Shown: one piece after another, positions 15,646-24,073 of the stretch | How positions within the stretch are numbered: the stretch's first letter is position 1 | Layout: each line of letters opens with the position of its first letter | Assembly (NCBI RefSeq): GCF_028752835.1 | Contig: NZ_CP087953.1 | Location: 1-64,000 of the forward strand | Source of the DNA: Desulfosarcina sp. BuS5 | GTDB taxonomy: Bacteria > Desulfobacterota > Desulfobacteria > Desulfobacterales > BuS5 | Reading direction: 5' to 3' | DNA length: 64,000 nucleotides | Made by a program: the position numbers and the translations under genes | Notes under the pieces: model-generated | Databases searched by the model: none | Told to the model about the DNA's origin: nothing | The model's input: only the letters and a program-made list of their open reading frames with translations

Positions 15646-18357
15646 ATGATCAAACGGTTTTCATCCCGTTGTGAAAAACTTGATGCATCCTTTATAAATA
15701 AATGTTTAACCGGTGCTGTTTCTTATGACCGTATTGCCGGATATTTTCGTTCATCCATGCTGGAGGTTGCCGGGGAAAAACTTGAGGAGATGAACGGCAG
15801 GGTCCGTGTTGTCTGTAATTCCGATATTGATTCTGAAGATGCAAAAACAGCCAAAGCTGCCCAGCAGGCACTGCGCAGATCGTGGTGTGAGGGAAATCCT
15901 GAAAAAATAGGCGAGCCTTCAAAAGATCGCTTCGGCCGTTTATATCAGTTTATCAAAAGCGGCAAACTTAAAATCAGGGTTCTTCCTGACGAAGCTTTTG
16001 GACTGATCCATGGTAAGGCGGGCATTATTCAATATAATGATGGAAATCAAACCTGTTTTATGGGAAGCACCAATGAAAGCCTTTCTGCATGGAAACTAAA
16101 TTACGAACTGGTATGGGAAGATGATTCCATTGAAGCGGTAAATTGGGTGCGGGATGAATTTGATGCCCTTTGGTTTCACCAGCTGGCTATTCCCTTAAGT
16201 GATTTTGTTGTCAGCGATATTAAACGTCTTGCCCATCGAAGCGAAATATCCATAGATTTTTGGAAGGATAATCCTGAAAGCGACCCTGCTTCCGGTGTAA
16301 TTGAAACACCTGTTTACCGGCGAGAATATGGACTTTGGTCACACCAGAAATATTTTATAAAGCTTGCCTATGATGCCCATTTAAATGAAGGCGCAAGATT
16401 TGTCCTGGCAGATCAGGTTGGGCTGGGAAAAACCGTTCAGCTCGCGCTAAGCGCCATGCTGATGGCATTACATGGTGAAAAGCCTATCCTGATAATCGCT
16501 CCGAAACAACTTTTGATTCAATGGCAGGATGAATTGCAAAACCTTTTGGGAATACCTTCTGCAGTATGGAATGGAAAAGACTGGATAGACGAGCAGGGTA
16601 TTATCCATCCTTCAAGAGGAATTGAATCCATAAAAAAATGTCCGCGTAAAATCGGCATTATATCCCAGGGGCTGATAACATCCGGATCTGAAATTATAGA
16701 ATACTTAAAAACATTGAAATATGAATGTATTATCGTTGATGAAGCACACCGGGCAAGGCGCAAAAAAATAAGTGATCAAAGCATTTTTGAAAAAGTTGAT
16801 CCGAACAATCTGATGCGCTTTTTATGGGAGATAAGCCCTAAAACAAAAAGTATGCTTCTCGCTACTGCAACACCTGTTCAGCTTAATCCCATTGAAGCAT
16901 GGGATCTTTTAAAAATTCTTGCAGAGGGCAATGATCAGGTATTGGGCACTCAATGGTCGGAGTGGCAAAAACCGCAAAAAGCAATACCGGTTGTCATGGG
17001 AAATTCTGAAATACCTGACGAGCTTGGAGAAGCCTGGCGATGGATCAGAAACCCTATGCCTCAAGCTTCAGAAGGTTTTGTTTTCAAAAATCTTAGAAGA
17101 AATTTTGGATTGAAAAACAGCGACTTTGTTGCCGATGGAGACAGCCTTGATTATTTACGACCCACTGAAATTACCCGCTTAAAAAGTGTAATGCCGGAAT
17201 TTGGAAGAAAATATAATCCGTTTATCCGCCACATCGTCAGGCGAACACGCAAATTTCTTGAACAGACCATTGATCCATCAACCGGTGAGCCCTATCTCAA
17301 ACCGGTTAAAGTAAAGTTGTTTGGCGAAGACAGTACAGATTCACTTCCTCTGCCGCCTTATTTGCAGGATGCTTATAATGACGCAGAAAAATTTTGTTCT
17401 CTTCTCGGGCAAAGAGCAAGAGGGGCTGGTTTCCTGAAAACACTTTTATTAAGGAGAATCGGCAGTACTATTTATGCCGGCAGGCAGACCGCTGAAAAGC
17501 TGCTGAATGAGTGGGGCAACGAATCGAGTATTATTAATGCATCGCTCTTTGAAGAAGATGATGATTACCGAATTATCAAAAATGAAAATAGTAATATGAA
17601 AGATCTGAGCCGAGCTGAACGGTCTCTTCTGGAATGTTGCCTTAAAGCGCTTGAGAGCAATCAGGAACGCGATCCTAAATATCAGAAGGTTGTAGAATAT
17701 ATAGTTGACAAGGACTGGCTTGAATTCGGATGCATTGTGTTCTCACAATACTTTGACTCTATCTGGTGGCTGGCGAACCAGCTTTCCAGTGATTTTCCTG
17801 ATGAACCAATTGGTATTTATGCAGGAGGTAATAATTCAGGGATTATCCTGTCCAGTGAGTATAAAAAAGTGTCAAGGGATGATCTGAAAGAAAAGGTTCG
17901 ACAAGGGCAGTTGCGTCTCCTTCTTGGAACAGATGCAGCCAGCGAAGGATTGAACCTTCAGAGGTTAGGGACTCTTATTAATCTTGACTTACCCTGGAAT
18001 CCAACTCGTCTTGAGCAGAGAAAAGGGCGTATTCAACGAATAGGCCAGATACGAGATAAAATATATGTTTATAATATGAGATATCGCGATTCTGTTGAAG
18101 ATCGCGTTCACGAGTTATTATCGGATCGTTTAGAGGATATTTATGGTCTTTTTGGCCAGATTCCAGACGTATTAGAGGATGTTTGGATAGATGTCGCCAA
18201 TGGTAAAATAGAAAATGCAAAGAAGTTGATAGGATCGGTTAAACCGCAGCACCCCTTTGATGAAAGATACAACCAGATAACCAAAATTGACTGGGATTCA
18301 TGTTCGAATGTTCTTAATGCTGATGAGAAAAGAAAAATTTTATTAAATGAATGGTAG
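15646..18357 (+). CDS. PLD-nuclease/SNF2-type helicase fusion, anti-phage associated
   Basis: A 903-residue fusion. Residues about 1-190 form a phospholipase D-like nuclease domain with one HxK motif (IHGKAGII at 121) followed by GSTNES at 139. Residues about 220-880 form an SF2 helicase with Walker A ADQVGLGKT (255), DEAH box IVDEAHRARR (363), motif III LLATATPVQ, motif V TDAASEGLNLQ (761) and motif VI QRKGRIQRIGQ (790). This is the helicase-nuclease of the DUF499/DUF3780/DUF1156 defence type. It probably translocates on and cuts foreign DNA. It may have its own promoter in the 168-base gap upstream. It is complete and in frame. Confidence 0.88.
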   Translation: MIKRFSSRCEKLDASFINKCLTGAVSYDRIAGYFRSSMLEVAGEKLEEMNGRVRVVCNSDIDSEDAKTAKAAQQALRRSWCEGNPEKIGEPSKDRFGRLYQFIKSGKLKIRVLPDEAFGLIHGKAGIIQYNDGNQTCFMGSTNESLSAWKLNYELVWEDDSIEAVNWVRDEFDALWFHQLAIPLSDFVVSDIKRLAHRSEISIDFWKDNPESDPASGVIETPVYRREYGLWSHQKYFIKLAYDAHLNEGARFVLADQVGLGKTVQLALSAMLMALHGEKPILIIAPKQLLIQWQDELQNLLGIPSAVWNGKDWIDEQGIIHPSRGIESIKKCPRKIGIISQGLITSGSEIIEYLKTLKYECIIVDEAHRARRKKISDQSIFEKVDPNNLMRFLWEISPKTKSMLLATATPVQLNPIEAWDLLKILAEGNDQVLGTQWSEWQKPQKAIPVVMGNSEIPDELGEAWRWIRNPMPQASEGFVFKNLRRNFGLKNSDFVADGDSLDYLRPTEITRLKSVMPEFGRKYNPFIRHIVRRTRKFLEQTIDPSTGEPYLKPVKVKLFGEDSTDSLPLPPYLQDAYNDAEKFCSLLGQRARGAGFLKTLLLRRIGSTIYAGRQTAEKLLNEWGNESSIINASLFEEDDDYRIIKNENSNMKDLSRAERSLLECCLKALESNQERDPKYQKVVEYIVDKDWLEFGCIVFSQYFDSIWWLANQLSSDFPDEPIGIYAGGNNSGIILSSEYKKVSRDDLKEKVRQGQLRLLLGTDAASEGLNLQRLGTLINLDLPWNPTRLEQRKGRIQRIGQIRDKIYVYNMRYRDSVEDRVHELLSDRLEDIYGLFGQIPDVLEDVWIDVANGKIENAKKLIGSVKPQHPFDERYNQITKIDWDSCSNVLNADEKRKILLNEW

Positions 18358-18395
18358 CTGGCAGATAACTTTTAAAAAAAATATAGGAAAATTAA

Positions 18396-18548
18396 GCATC
18401 CTTCATAAACTATAAAAAGCAGTTTACACTTTTAATGTTTTTCGTTTTTTCGTTTCTACGTAGGGGCTGGTTTGGAACCCGCCCCTACAATTGTCCTGAA
18501 CAAATAAAAAGCAACATTTGAAAAGGGTAAACTAAATTTGAAGGATGC
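18396..18548. repeat. Nested inverted-repeat element
   Basis: The outer arms GCATCCTTC (18396) and GAAGGATGC (18540) and inner arms AGTTTACACTTTTAATGTT and AACATTTGAAAAGGGTAAACT-type sequence surround a central hairpin GTAGGGGC / GCCCCTAC (about 18461-18490). The whole could fold into one long stem. It lies after the helicase stop and before the TIR gene. It looks like a miniature repeat element that may also act as a terminator. Confidence 0.65.
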
Positions 18549-18605
18549 CCTTTTTAAAACAAATCAGAGTCTAAATACAGATATACATAATTGAGGTTCG
18601 TTTAA

Positions 18606-19562
18606 ATGGTTAATTTGTTTTTTTCATATTCCCATAAAGATAAAGAATTAAGAGATGAATTAGAAATACATTTATCTGCTTTAAAACGGCAGGGAATTAT
18701 TTCAACTTGGCATGACAGAAGGATATCAGCCGGTGATGAGTTTGATAGAGAAATAAGCGAATATTTAGAAAATGCCAACATTATACTTTTATTGGTAAGT
18801 CCTTATTTTATCAACTCTGATTATTGTTACGAAATTGAAATGAAACGTTCAATGGAAAGACATGATCAAGGTAAAGTTATTGTAATTCCGGTAATACTAC
18901 ATCCTTGTGATTGGCACGATATGCCTTTCGGGAAATTATTAGCATGTCCAGGGGATGGCAAACCGATATCAAAATTCCCCAATATTCACGATGCATTTCT
19001 TGATGTGACGAAAGCTATTAAAAATACGGTAGCCAAGTTAGATAAAAATAATTCAGCTCCCCCCCAAAAAATAGCATCGGAGTGTGCTAATCAACAAAAA
19101 ATAATTAAAAAGTATCCTATAAGATCAAGTAATCTTAGGGTAAAAAAAGAATTTACTGACCGAGAAAGGGATAAGTTTTTAATAGATGCTTTTGAATATA
19201 TGGCAAATTTTTTTGAAGGTTCATTGGATGAATTGAAGGCACGAAACATAGAGATTGAAACAAACTTTCGCCGTGTAGACGCTAATAGATTTACAGCAAA
19301 AATTTATAATAAAGGAAAGGAAGCAAGTCAATGTAATATATGGTTTGGAGATGGAGGTTCATTATTATCTGGAATCTTATATTCGTCAGGAAATTTCAGC
19401 GGCAACAGTTATAATGAATCTATTAATGTTGAAAATGACGGGTACACAATGTGTCTCAAGTCTATGGGAATGCAATGTCGTAGGCAAGACCGAGACCTAA
19501 AAATGACCTTTGAAGGTGGCGCAGAATATTATTGGAGTATATTCATAGAATGTTTACAGTAA
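18606..19562 (+). CDS. TIR domain protein with unknown C-terminal domain
   Basis: A 318-residue protein. Residues 1-145 form a TIR domain of the bacterial TIR_2 type: LFFSYSHKDKELRDELEIHL, WHDRRISAGDEFDREI, ANIILLLVSPYFINSDYCYE, where the Glu after YCY is the expected NADase catalytic residue, then VIPVILHPCDW. A lysine-rich linker leads to a C-terminal domain (about 180-318) rich in beta-type sequence, with NIWFGDGG, CLKSMGMQC and FEGGAEYYWSIFIEC. I do not recognise that domain; it may sense a ligand or partner. No signal peptide or membrane segment is visible. The gene is alone, after the defence operon, and phage-triggered NAD depletion is a reasonable inference. Confidence 0.8.
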   Translation: MVNLFFSYSHKDKELRDELEIHLSALKRQGIISTWHDRRISAGDEFDREISEYLENANIILLLVSPYFINSDYCYEIEMKRSMERHDQGKVIVIPVILHPCDWHDMPFGKLLACPGDGKPISKFPNIHDAFLDVTKAIKNTVAKLDKNNSAPPQKIASECANQQKIIKKYPIRSSNLRVKKEFTDRERDKFLIDAFEYMANFFEGSLDELKARNIEIETNFRRVDANRFTAKIYNKGKEASQCNIWFGDGGSLLSGILYSSGNFSGNSYNESINVENDGYTMCLKSMGMQCRRQDRDLKMTFEGGAEYYWSIFIECLQ

Positions 19563-19610
19563 CAATAATATGACCAGCTTTACCCAATAATATAAACTGT
19601 CACATAATAA

Positions 19611-19790
19611 ATTTCACTGCGGGGAATAAGGAATCAATGGTTCACTGCTGCTTCAAGGCTTTCTAAATCACCAACCTCAGCAATAACAGCAGCTCGTGCA
19701 ATGGTGGAAACAGCTTGCAAAACGATATTAACAGAACTTGGTAAAGAACCCACATGCTCTATCGGGCACAACAAAAAAAATGAAAGATAA
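19611..19790 (+). pseudogene. Fragment resembling an abortive-infection (Abi-C) family protein
   Basis: An open stretch without a start codon contains SAITAARAMVETACKTILTE, which resembles the Abi-C C-terminal domain motif (AxTxARxLLETVCKxIL). Nothing upstream or downstream continues the protein, so it is read as a decayed remnant. Recognition is by motif memory only. Confidence 0.4.
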
Positions 19791-19802
19791 TTCAGAAAAT
19801 TT

Positions 19803-19916
19803 TGTAAGTATAAAAAGATTGATGTCGTTAAAGGAACGGCGTGTGAGGATCATATCCATATTGGTTTATCTATCCCTCCAAAGTATTCAGTCTTAACAAT
19901 AGTTAAATGCAGGTAG
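19803..19916 (+). pseudogene. Fragment of an IS200/IS605 Y1 transposase
   Basis: The frame reads IDVVKGTACEDHIHIGLSIP followed by PKYSV. The HIH (HUH) metal-binding motif followed by LSIPPKYSV is characteristic of TnpA of IS200/IS605 elements. Only about 37 codons survive; the catalytic Tyr region is absent. Confidence 0.6.
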
Positions 19917-19950
19917 GCAGAGGCTTTAGACAGGCTAATAAATTATGGCA

Positions 19951-19997
19951 GATGGTTCCCACTGCAGTACAACGCACGAATCGTTGCCTTGGCTTTA
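19951..19997 (+). repeat. Direct repeat flanking the conjugation module, left copy
   Basis: About 46 bases containing CAACGCACGAATCGTTGCCT recur in the same orientation at 35780-35826 with a handful of mismatches. They bracket the type IV secretion gene block. They may be old attachment sites or fragments of a common insertion sequence. Confidence 0.6.
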
Positions 19998-20119
19998 CCT
20001 GGAGAAGTCATATTGTTCTTGTTCCTTAGCTATATAATCTACATGTAAATGGAGTCAATATAGAGGCAGGACTATCCAAACCTGAAGCCGCCCTTGTCGC
20101 GAAAATATTTTTTGACAAG

Positions 20120-20302
20120 ATGGCCGATACACTTGCAAATGGTGACCGCGTAGAGGTTCGAGGTTTTTGTTCCTTTTTTGTCAAAAAACACAGAGCTTAT
20201 ACAGGACGCAACCCCAAGACCGGAAAAAAAGTAAAAATCAAGTCTAAAAAGTTACCGTTTTTTAAATTCGGGTCGGAATTGAAGAAACGAGTTGACGCAT
20301 AA
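20120..20302 (+). CDS. IHF/HU-family DNA-binding protein, N-terminally truncated
   Basis: Sixty residues match the C-terminal two thirds of integration host factor: ADTLANGDRVEVRGFCSFF, then the DNA-binding arm around GRNPKTGKKVKI and the tail KLPFFKFGSELKKRV. In-frame sequence upstream of ATG 20120 (GLSKPEAALVAKIFFDK) continues the family homology but has no start codon before a TAG at 20027. About the first ten residues of a normal 95-residue IHF are therefore lost. A truncated protein could still be made from ATG 20120, but without its dimer-forming N-terminal helices it is probably non-functional. Confidence 0.75.
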   Translation: MADTLANGDRVEVRGFCSFFVKKHRAYTGRNPKTGKKVKIKSKKLPFFKFGSELKKRVDA

Positions 20303-20519
20303 GTTTAACTCTCCGGCATGGCTCAAGCATATCCAGAAGGCCAATGCCGCCTTGAGTGAGCTGACTTCCGGAAAGATGAGCCATCTTGGAACCGGCGAGG
20401 CTTATGTCTGGTCGAGTAAGGCATCAGATGATTCTTTCACGCGGAGTGCAGTGAAAATCAAATGCCGGACCAAGGTTACCCAACATGGTGGCAGCACAAA
20501 AACTGCAGTGGCTAAATAA
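20292..20519 (+). CDS. Small hypothetical protein
   Basis: A 75-residue protein from TTG 20292, overlapping the end of the IHF frame by 11 bases. It has an amphipathic N-terminal helix (SPAWLKHIQKANAALSEL) and a basic C-terminus. I do not recognise the family. The overlap suggests coupling to the IHF gene, but it could equally be chance reading. No membrane segment is seen. Confidence 0.45.
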   Translation: MTHKFNSPAWLKHIQKANAALSELTSGKMSHLGTGEAYVWSSKASDDSFTRSAVKIKCRTKVTQHGGSTKTAVAK

Positions 20520-20771
20520 TATGGAGCGGTAAAAAGTGGGCAATAGGTCAATAAAAATTGAAAATTGTCCATATATTGATGGTGCCAGTCCACGTTATTT
20601 GTTTCTTGCTTTTTTCTTTCCCGTAGTCGTTTTTTTCTTGACTTTTATCTTTCCCGCCTTTTATCAATGAGAGATAGTGAAAAAAACACCCCCCAGACGC
20701 TCTGAGAGGTCGCAGGGTAGACTTTCTTTATCTGGGAATATTTTTCACAAACAAAAAAAAGGAGGCAATTT
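20520..20771. other. Non-coding spacer with a ribosome-binding site
   Basis: No gene is seen. A perfect GGAGG at 20761-20765 precedes TTG 20772 with 6-base spacing and decides the start of the next small gene. Confidence 0.4.
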
Positions 20772-20996
20772 TTGGCTGAATTCTTTTTATTTATTTTGAT
20801 GGTTGTTGTTTTTTGCGCCTGGTTGAATCACAAGACTGGTATTTTTGAAAATCTTGAAATTGATAATACTCCTATTACAGGTGAAGAATGGCAAGAACGA
20901 TTAGAAGAAGACTTGAATAACGATCCGCACGTTTCTGGTAGTTATTTTTACAGCCTTCATCATCAATTATCCCATAAACACAATCATATTGATTAA
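20772..20996 (+). CDS. Small single-pass membrane protein
   Basis: A 74-residue protein starting at TTG behind a perfect GGAGG. The N-terminus FFLFILMVVVFCAWL is one membrane-spanning segment. The rest is acidic (EEWQERLEEDLNNDP) and ends in a His-rich tail. The function is unknown. Its stop overlaps the stop codon of the convergent traG-like gene by 4 bases. Confidence 0.55.
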   Translation: MAEFFLFILMVVVFCAWLNHKTGIFENLEIDNTPITGEEWQERLEEDLNNDPHVSGSYFYSLHHQLSHKHNHID

Positions 20997-23900
20997 AGCT
21001 CAGGCGGTTCCTGCGGCTTTCTGTTTAGCGTTCTTTTTAGCCCATTAGCCGGTTTTGATTCTTCCTCCCCGGTCATCATATAGTTTGCTCCCGGCGTCTC
21101 TTCTGGGGTGATTGATCGATCCTCTCCAATACGTTCAGCAATCTCATGAATTTGTCTCATTTTGTCTGAATCTTTCATGTCGCTGGTTGCTATGTTATAC
21201 ACCATTGCATTTACAGCATCGGCATCGTAATTTTTTGTCCAAGTATTATCACTCATACTTATTTTTTGAATATTTCCAGAAACATTTCCTGAAAGAGGCA
21301 TACCAGAACCGGATGCTCCTTTTCCGGAACCTAATCCCAAGTTGCCTCCAGCTCCACCTGTTAATCGCCATTGATTACCTTCTCCACTCCCTCTACTTAC
21401 ACTCCCCTTCCACAACTTGCTAGCCTCGTTAGAAAACGCCCTACTAAAACTCGCCGCCGCAACCTTGTCATTCAAAACTTCTTCAGGTATATTCCCACCC
21501 ATCGACATAGCATATGCACCGGAATAGTTCGGTCCCTTCTTGACATCCGAACTGATGACCCTTCCCGAACCATCAGAAACCACGCTTGCGTGATGTCCTC
21601 TATCTGTCAAGCCGCTCTGCATGACCAGGCCGTTGCCAAATTCCTTCCGAGAATCCACAGAAACAAAATTGTACGGCCCCACCCGAGACTGACCAGCCGC
21701 CGGCTGACCCTGCGAGGTCTTTACATCCTTCTCCGCAATAGCCCGCCCACTCTTGGCATCCACCATAGACATCTTTAAGCCGCCGTTTTCGCCAAGATAA
21801 CCTGACATCTTGACAGATTTCCCGGCTATATCACTCGGCTGTATGCCAAAATATCCGGCCACATTATTTGTTTCTCCGCCCGGCGCCGGCGTGAACTCCA
21901 TTCCTTGCAGATGCCGGTTCATCATCGTATGCCCGCCCTGGGGATCTTGATCAATACGCCGCATAGCTGCCATAGTGCCGGAGCTGATGTCGCCACTGCC
22001 GGCTATCTCATCCCTTGCCTTGATCGCAGTCTGCTTGGCAGCATTATTTAACTGATTCCGGTACGCCACATTACCCACTGCCTCAATCCCATGCTCCGAC
22101 TGAAAACCAGCCACAGCCTCCGACCCTGCCCCGCCTGACATACCTTCAACTCGGGAGGTCATTGGTACATTTCCGCCCTGGGCCTCAACGCCTTCTATCC
22201 AGCCGGATTGATTACTGACGCTCCTTTCGGCGTTTTTACCCACAAACCCGCTATCAATATTCTCCGCCCGGCCAACCGCATCACCATGAGCCACACTTTC
22301 CCGGTTTTTGACCACATTAGCCCCGCCCATAGTGCTTCCTGCTGAGACCGCATTGCCGCCCATTGCGCCCATAGTGCCGGTTGCCGTCCTGATTTTGCTT
22401 TCAGCGCTATAGGCTCCGGAACCGATAGAATCCCTATAATTATGATTAGCGTAGGTCATCATCGGGCCGGTTTCAACCTGCGATCTCATATACGAATTGG
22501 TTGCCTGTGGGTCCAGCCCGCCAAGACCGCCCGCGGCTGATCCGGCTGCACCGGCCGCTGTCATCCGGCCGGCGAAATGGCCAAAAGTCGCTCCGCCGAA
22601 TTTTACCAGCATCATACTCATGGAACCTGCCAGCATCATAGCCGACCATCGGGCTGCGCCAAACACAGCCAGGGCTTTTTGAGCATCGCTTTTGAACAGC
22701 ATGATACCGCTCAGGCCAAGCCTGTAATTCCTGATTTCATCTAAAAGATCAAGAGTCTTGTCCATGGCGAAACTGTGCACCAGGGCGTCACAAATGCCCC
22801 AGGAGGTTAAAAAAACAAAAATTCCGAATATGAAAGCAACTGCCCTGCCGCAAATAGGAGTCGGAATCAACAAACAAACAAAAGGAATCAGGCCGATAAA
22901 AATACAAAAAGAAACGCTCCGTATGATCGGTATCCATTCATTGCTCAAGATACCCATACCTATCATACTCAGCCCTGCCGATCGTCCGCCAATTCTCAAA
23001 ACGGCTTCCTCTGCCGGGCTTTCGGTGATTACATCCCAGATATGATGACCGATCAAAATCTGCCGCATAATCAGCGAAGATGACATCCCGGCGCCGCCCA
23101 GGATATAGTTACTGACAAAATTAGCGGCCTTGTTTTCGCAAATCAGCCTTAAATTCTGACCCGATCCAACACTGCTGTAGTTTCCCAGGCCGGCCCGGGA
23201 GCATCTTTCTGCCCAGAATTTTTGTACACAGGCATTGGCAGGGGTCAGGGTACTCAAGAAACCGGATAGATTTGTCCATGCCTGCTGACAGGTGCAAGTT
23301 TGACCGGTTTTGTGAGCGCTGTCATAATATACCGTGTACATGGCAGGATTAGCGGCCAGGGCGTAGAGCGGCATAAAATCCGTATTATCGTTAATGTCGT
23401 TAACATCCAGAGTTGTTCCAGGGCGGCCGACTTCATAAAGAAAACAATCTTTGGTATATCTGGCAAGCGAACTGTTCATATACTTGCCGTCCGCTCCGCA
23501 GCGGGTGAGATCTACACCCCCCTGAAACGCTTTGGTAAAAATATTATAAGCCAGTCCCCCCGCGTTTTCCCGGTATGACCTTGGATCTCCGGCCGTCCAG
23601 ATCATTTCGATCAGACCGGTTTCAATCTTGTTGGCAAAACCGGCTATAAAAGCCACTCCGTCCGGAATACCCGGGACAACCATCATTTCATTTAGAACCT
23701 CATCATAAATTGTAATTGTCGTGGTCGAACGAATAAAGGTTGCATAAATCATCGCTCCGGCTATAAAAACGCCGAGACACGACAACCAGACATAATAAGG
23801 ATTTGCGCCCCGGAACAAACCCTTGGCAACCGCCATTAGACCACCTGCAACCAGGCCTATTACAAACATACCGAAGAACAGCCCCTGATAATTATTATCC

Positions 23901-24073
23901 GACATGATCAGAGCCAGTCTTTGAAACGCATTAACGGTTGCATCAAACTGATTCCAGACGGTGTAGACTTTCAGACTATTTGGAATATCCGCCCAGGCTG
24001 ATGGTATAAAAAACAGGCTGAAAAATATAAAATATTTACTTATTTTTTTGATTCGCATTTTATTTTTCCCCAA
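20993..24073 (-). CDS. traG: TraG-like mating-pair stabilisation protein (F-type T4SS)
   Basis: A 1,026-residue protein. A signal peptide (FFSLFFIPSAWA) is followed by the TraG_N region with several membrane helices, for example FFGMFVIGLVAGGLMAVAKG and WLSCLGVFIAGAMIYATF, then FIGLIPFVCLLIPT and FGIFVFLTSWG near residues 400-440. The C-terminal half is a long hydrophilic, Gly/Ser-rich periplasmic tail, as in F TraG, which spans the inner membrane and helps in pilus assembly, mating-pair stabilisation and entry exclusion. F TraG is about 940 residues. It is last in the minus-strand operon and overlaps traH by 14 bases. Confidence 0.82.
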   Translation of the reverse strand: MGKNKMRIKKISKYFIFFSLFFIPSAWADIPNSLKVYTVWNQFDATVNAFQRLALIMSDNNYQGLFFGMFVIGLVAGGLMAVAKGLFRGANPYYVWLSCLGVFIAGAMIYATFIRSTTTITIYDEVLNEMMVVPGIPDGVAFIAGFANKIETGLIEMIWTAGDPRSYRENAGGLAYNIFTKAFQGGVDLTRCGADGKYMNSSLARYTKDCFLYEVGRPGTTLDVNDINDNTDFMPLYALAANPAMYTVYYDSAHKTGQTCTCQQAWTNLSGFLSTLTPANACVQKFWAERCSRAGLGNYSSVGSGQNLRLICENKAANFVSNYILGGAGMSSSLIMRQILIGHHIWDVITESPAEEAVLRIGGRSAGLSMIGMGILSNEWIPIIRSVSFCIFIGLIPFVCLLIPTPICGRAVAFIFGIFVFLTSWGICDALVHSFAMDKTLDLLDEIRNYRLGLSGIMLFKSDAQKALAVFGAARWSAMMLAGSMSMMLVKFGGATFGHFAGRMTAAGAAGSAAGGLGGLDPQATNSYMRSQVETGPMMTYANHNYRDSIGSGAYSAESKIRTATGTMGAMGGNAVSAGSTMGGANVVKNRESVAHGDAVGRAENIDSGFVGKNAERSVSNQSGWIEGVEAQGGNVPMTSRVEGMSGGAGSEAVAGFQSEHGIEAVGNVAYRNQLNNAAKQTAIKARDEIAGSGDISSGTMAAMRRIDQDPQGGHTMMNRHLQGMEFTPAPGGETNNVAGYFGIQPSDIAGKSVKMSGYLGENGGLKMSMVDAKSGRAIAEKDVKTSQGQPAAGQSRVGPYNFVSVDSRKEFGNGLVMQSGLTDRGHHASVVSDGSGRVISSDVKKGPNYSGAYAMSMGGNIPEEVLNDKVAAASFSRAFSNEASKLWKGSVSRGSGEGNQWRLTGGAGGNLGLGSGKGASGSGMPLSGNVSGNIQKISMSDNTWTKNYDADAVNAMVYNIATSDMKDSDKMRQIHEIAERIGEDRSITPEETPGANYMMTGEEESKPANGLKRTLNRKPQEPPEL

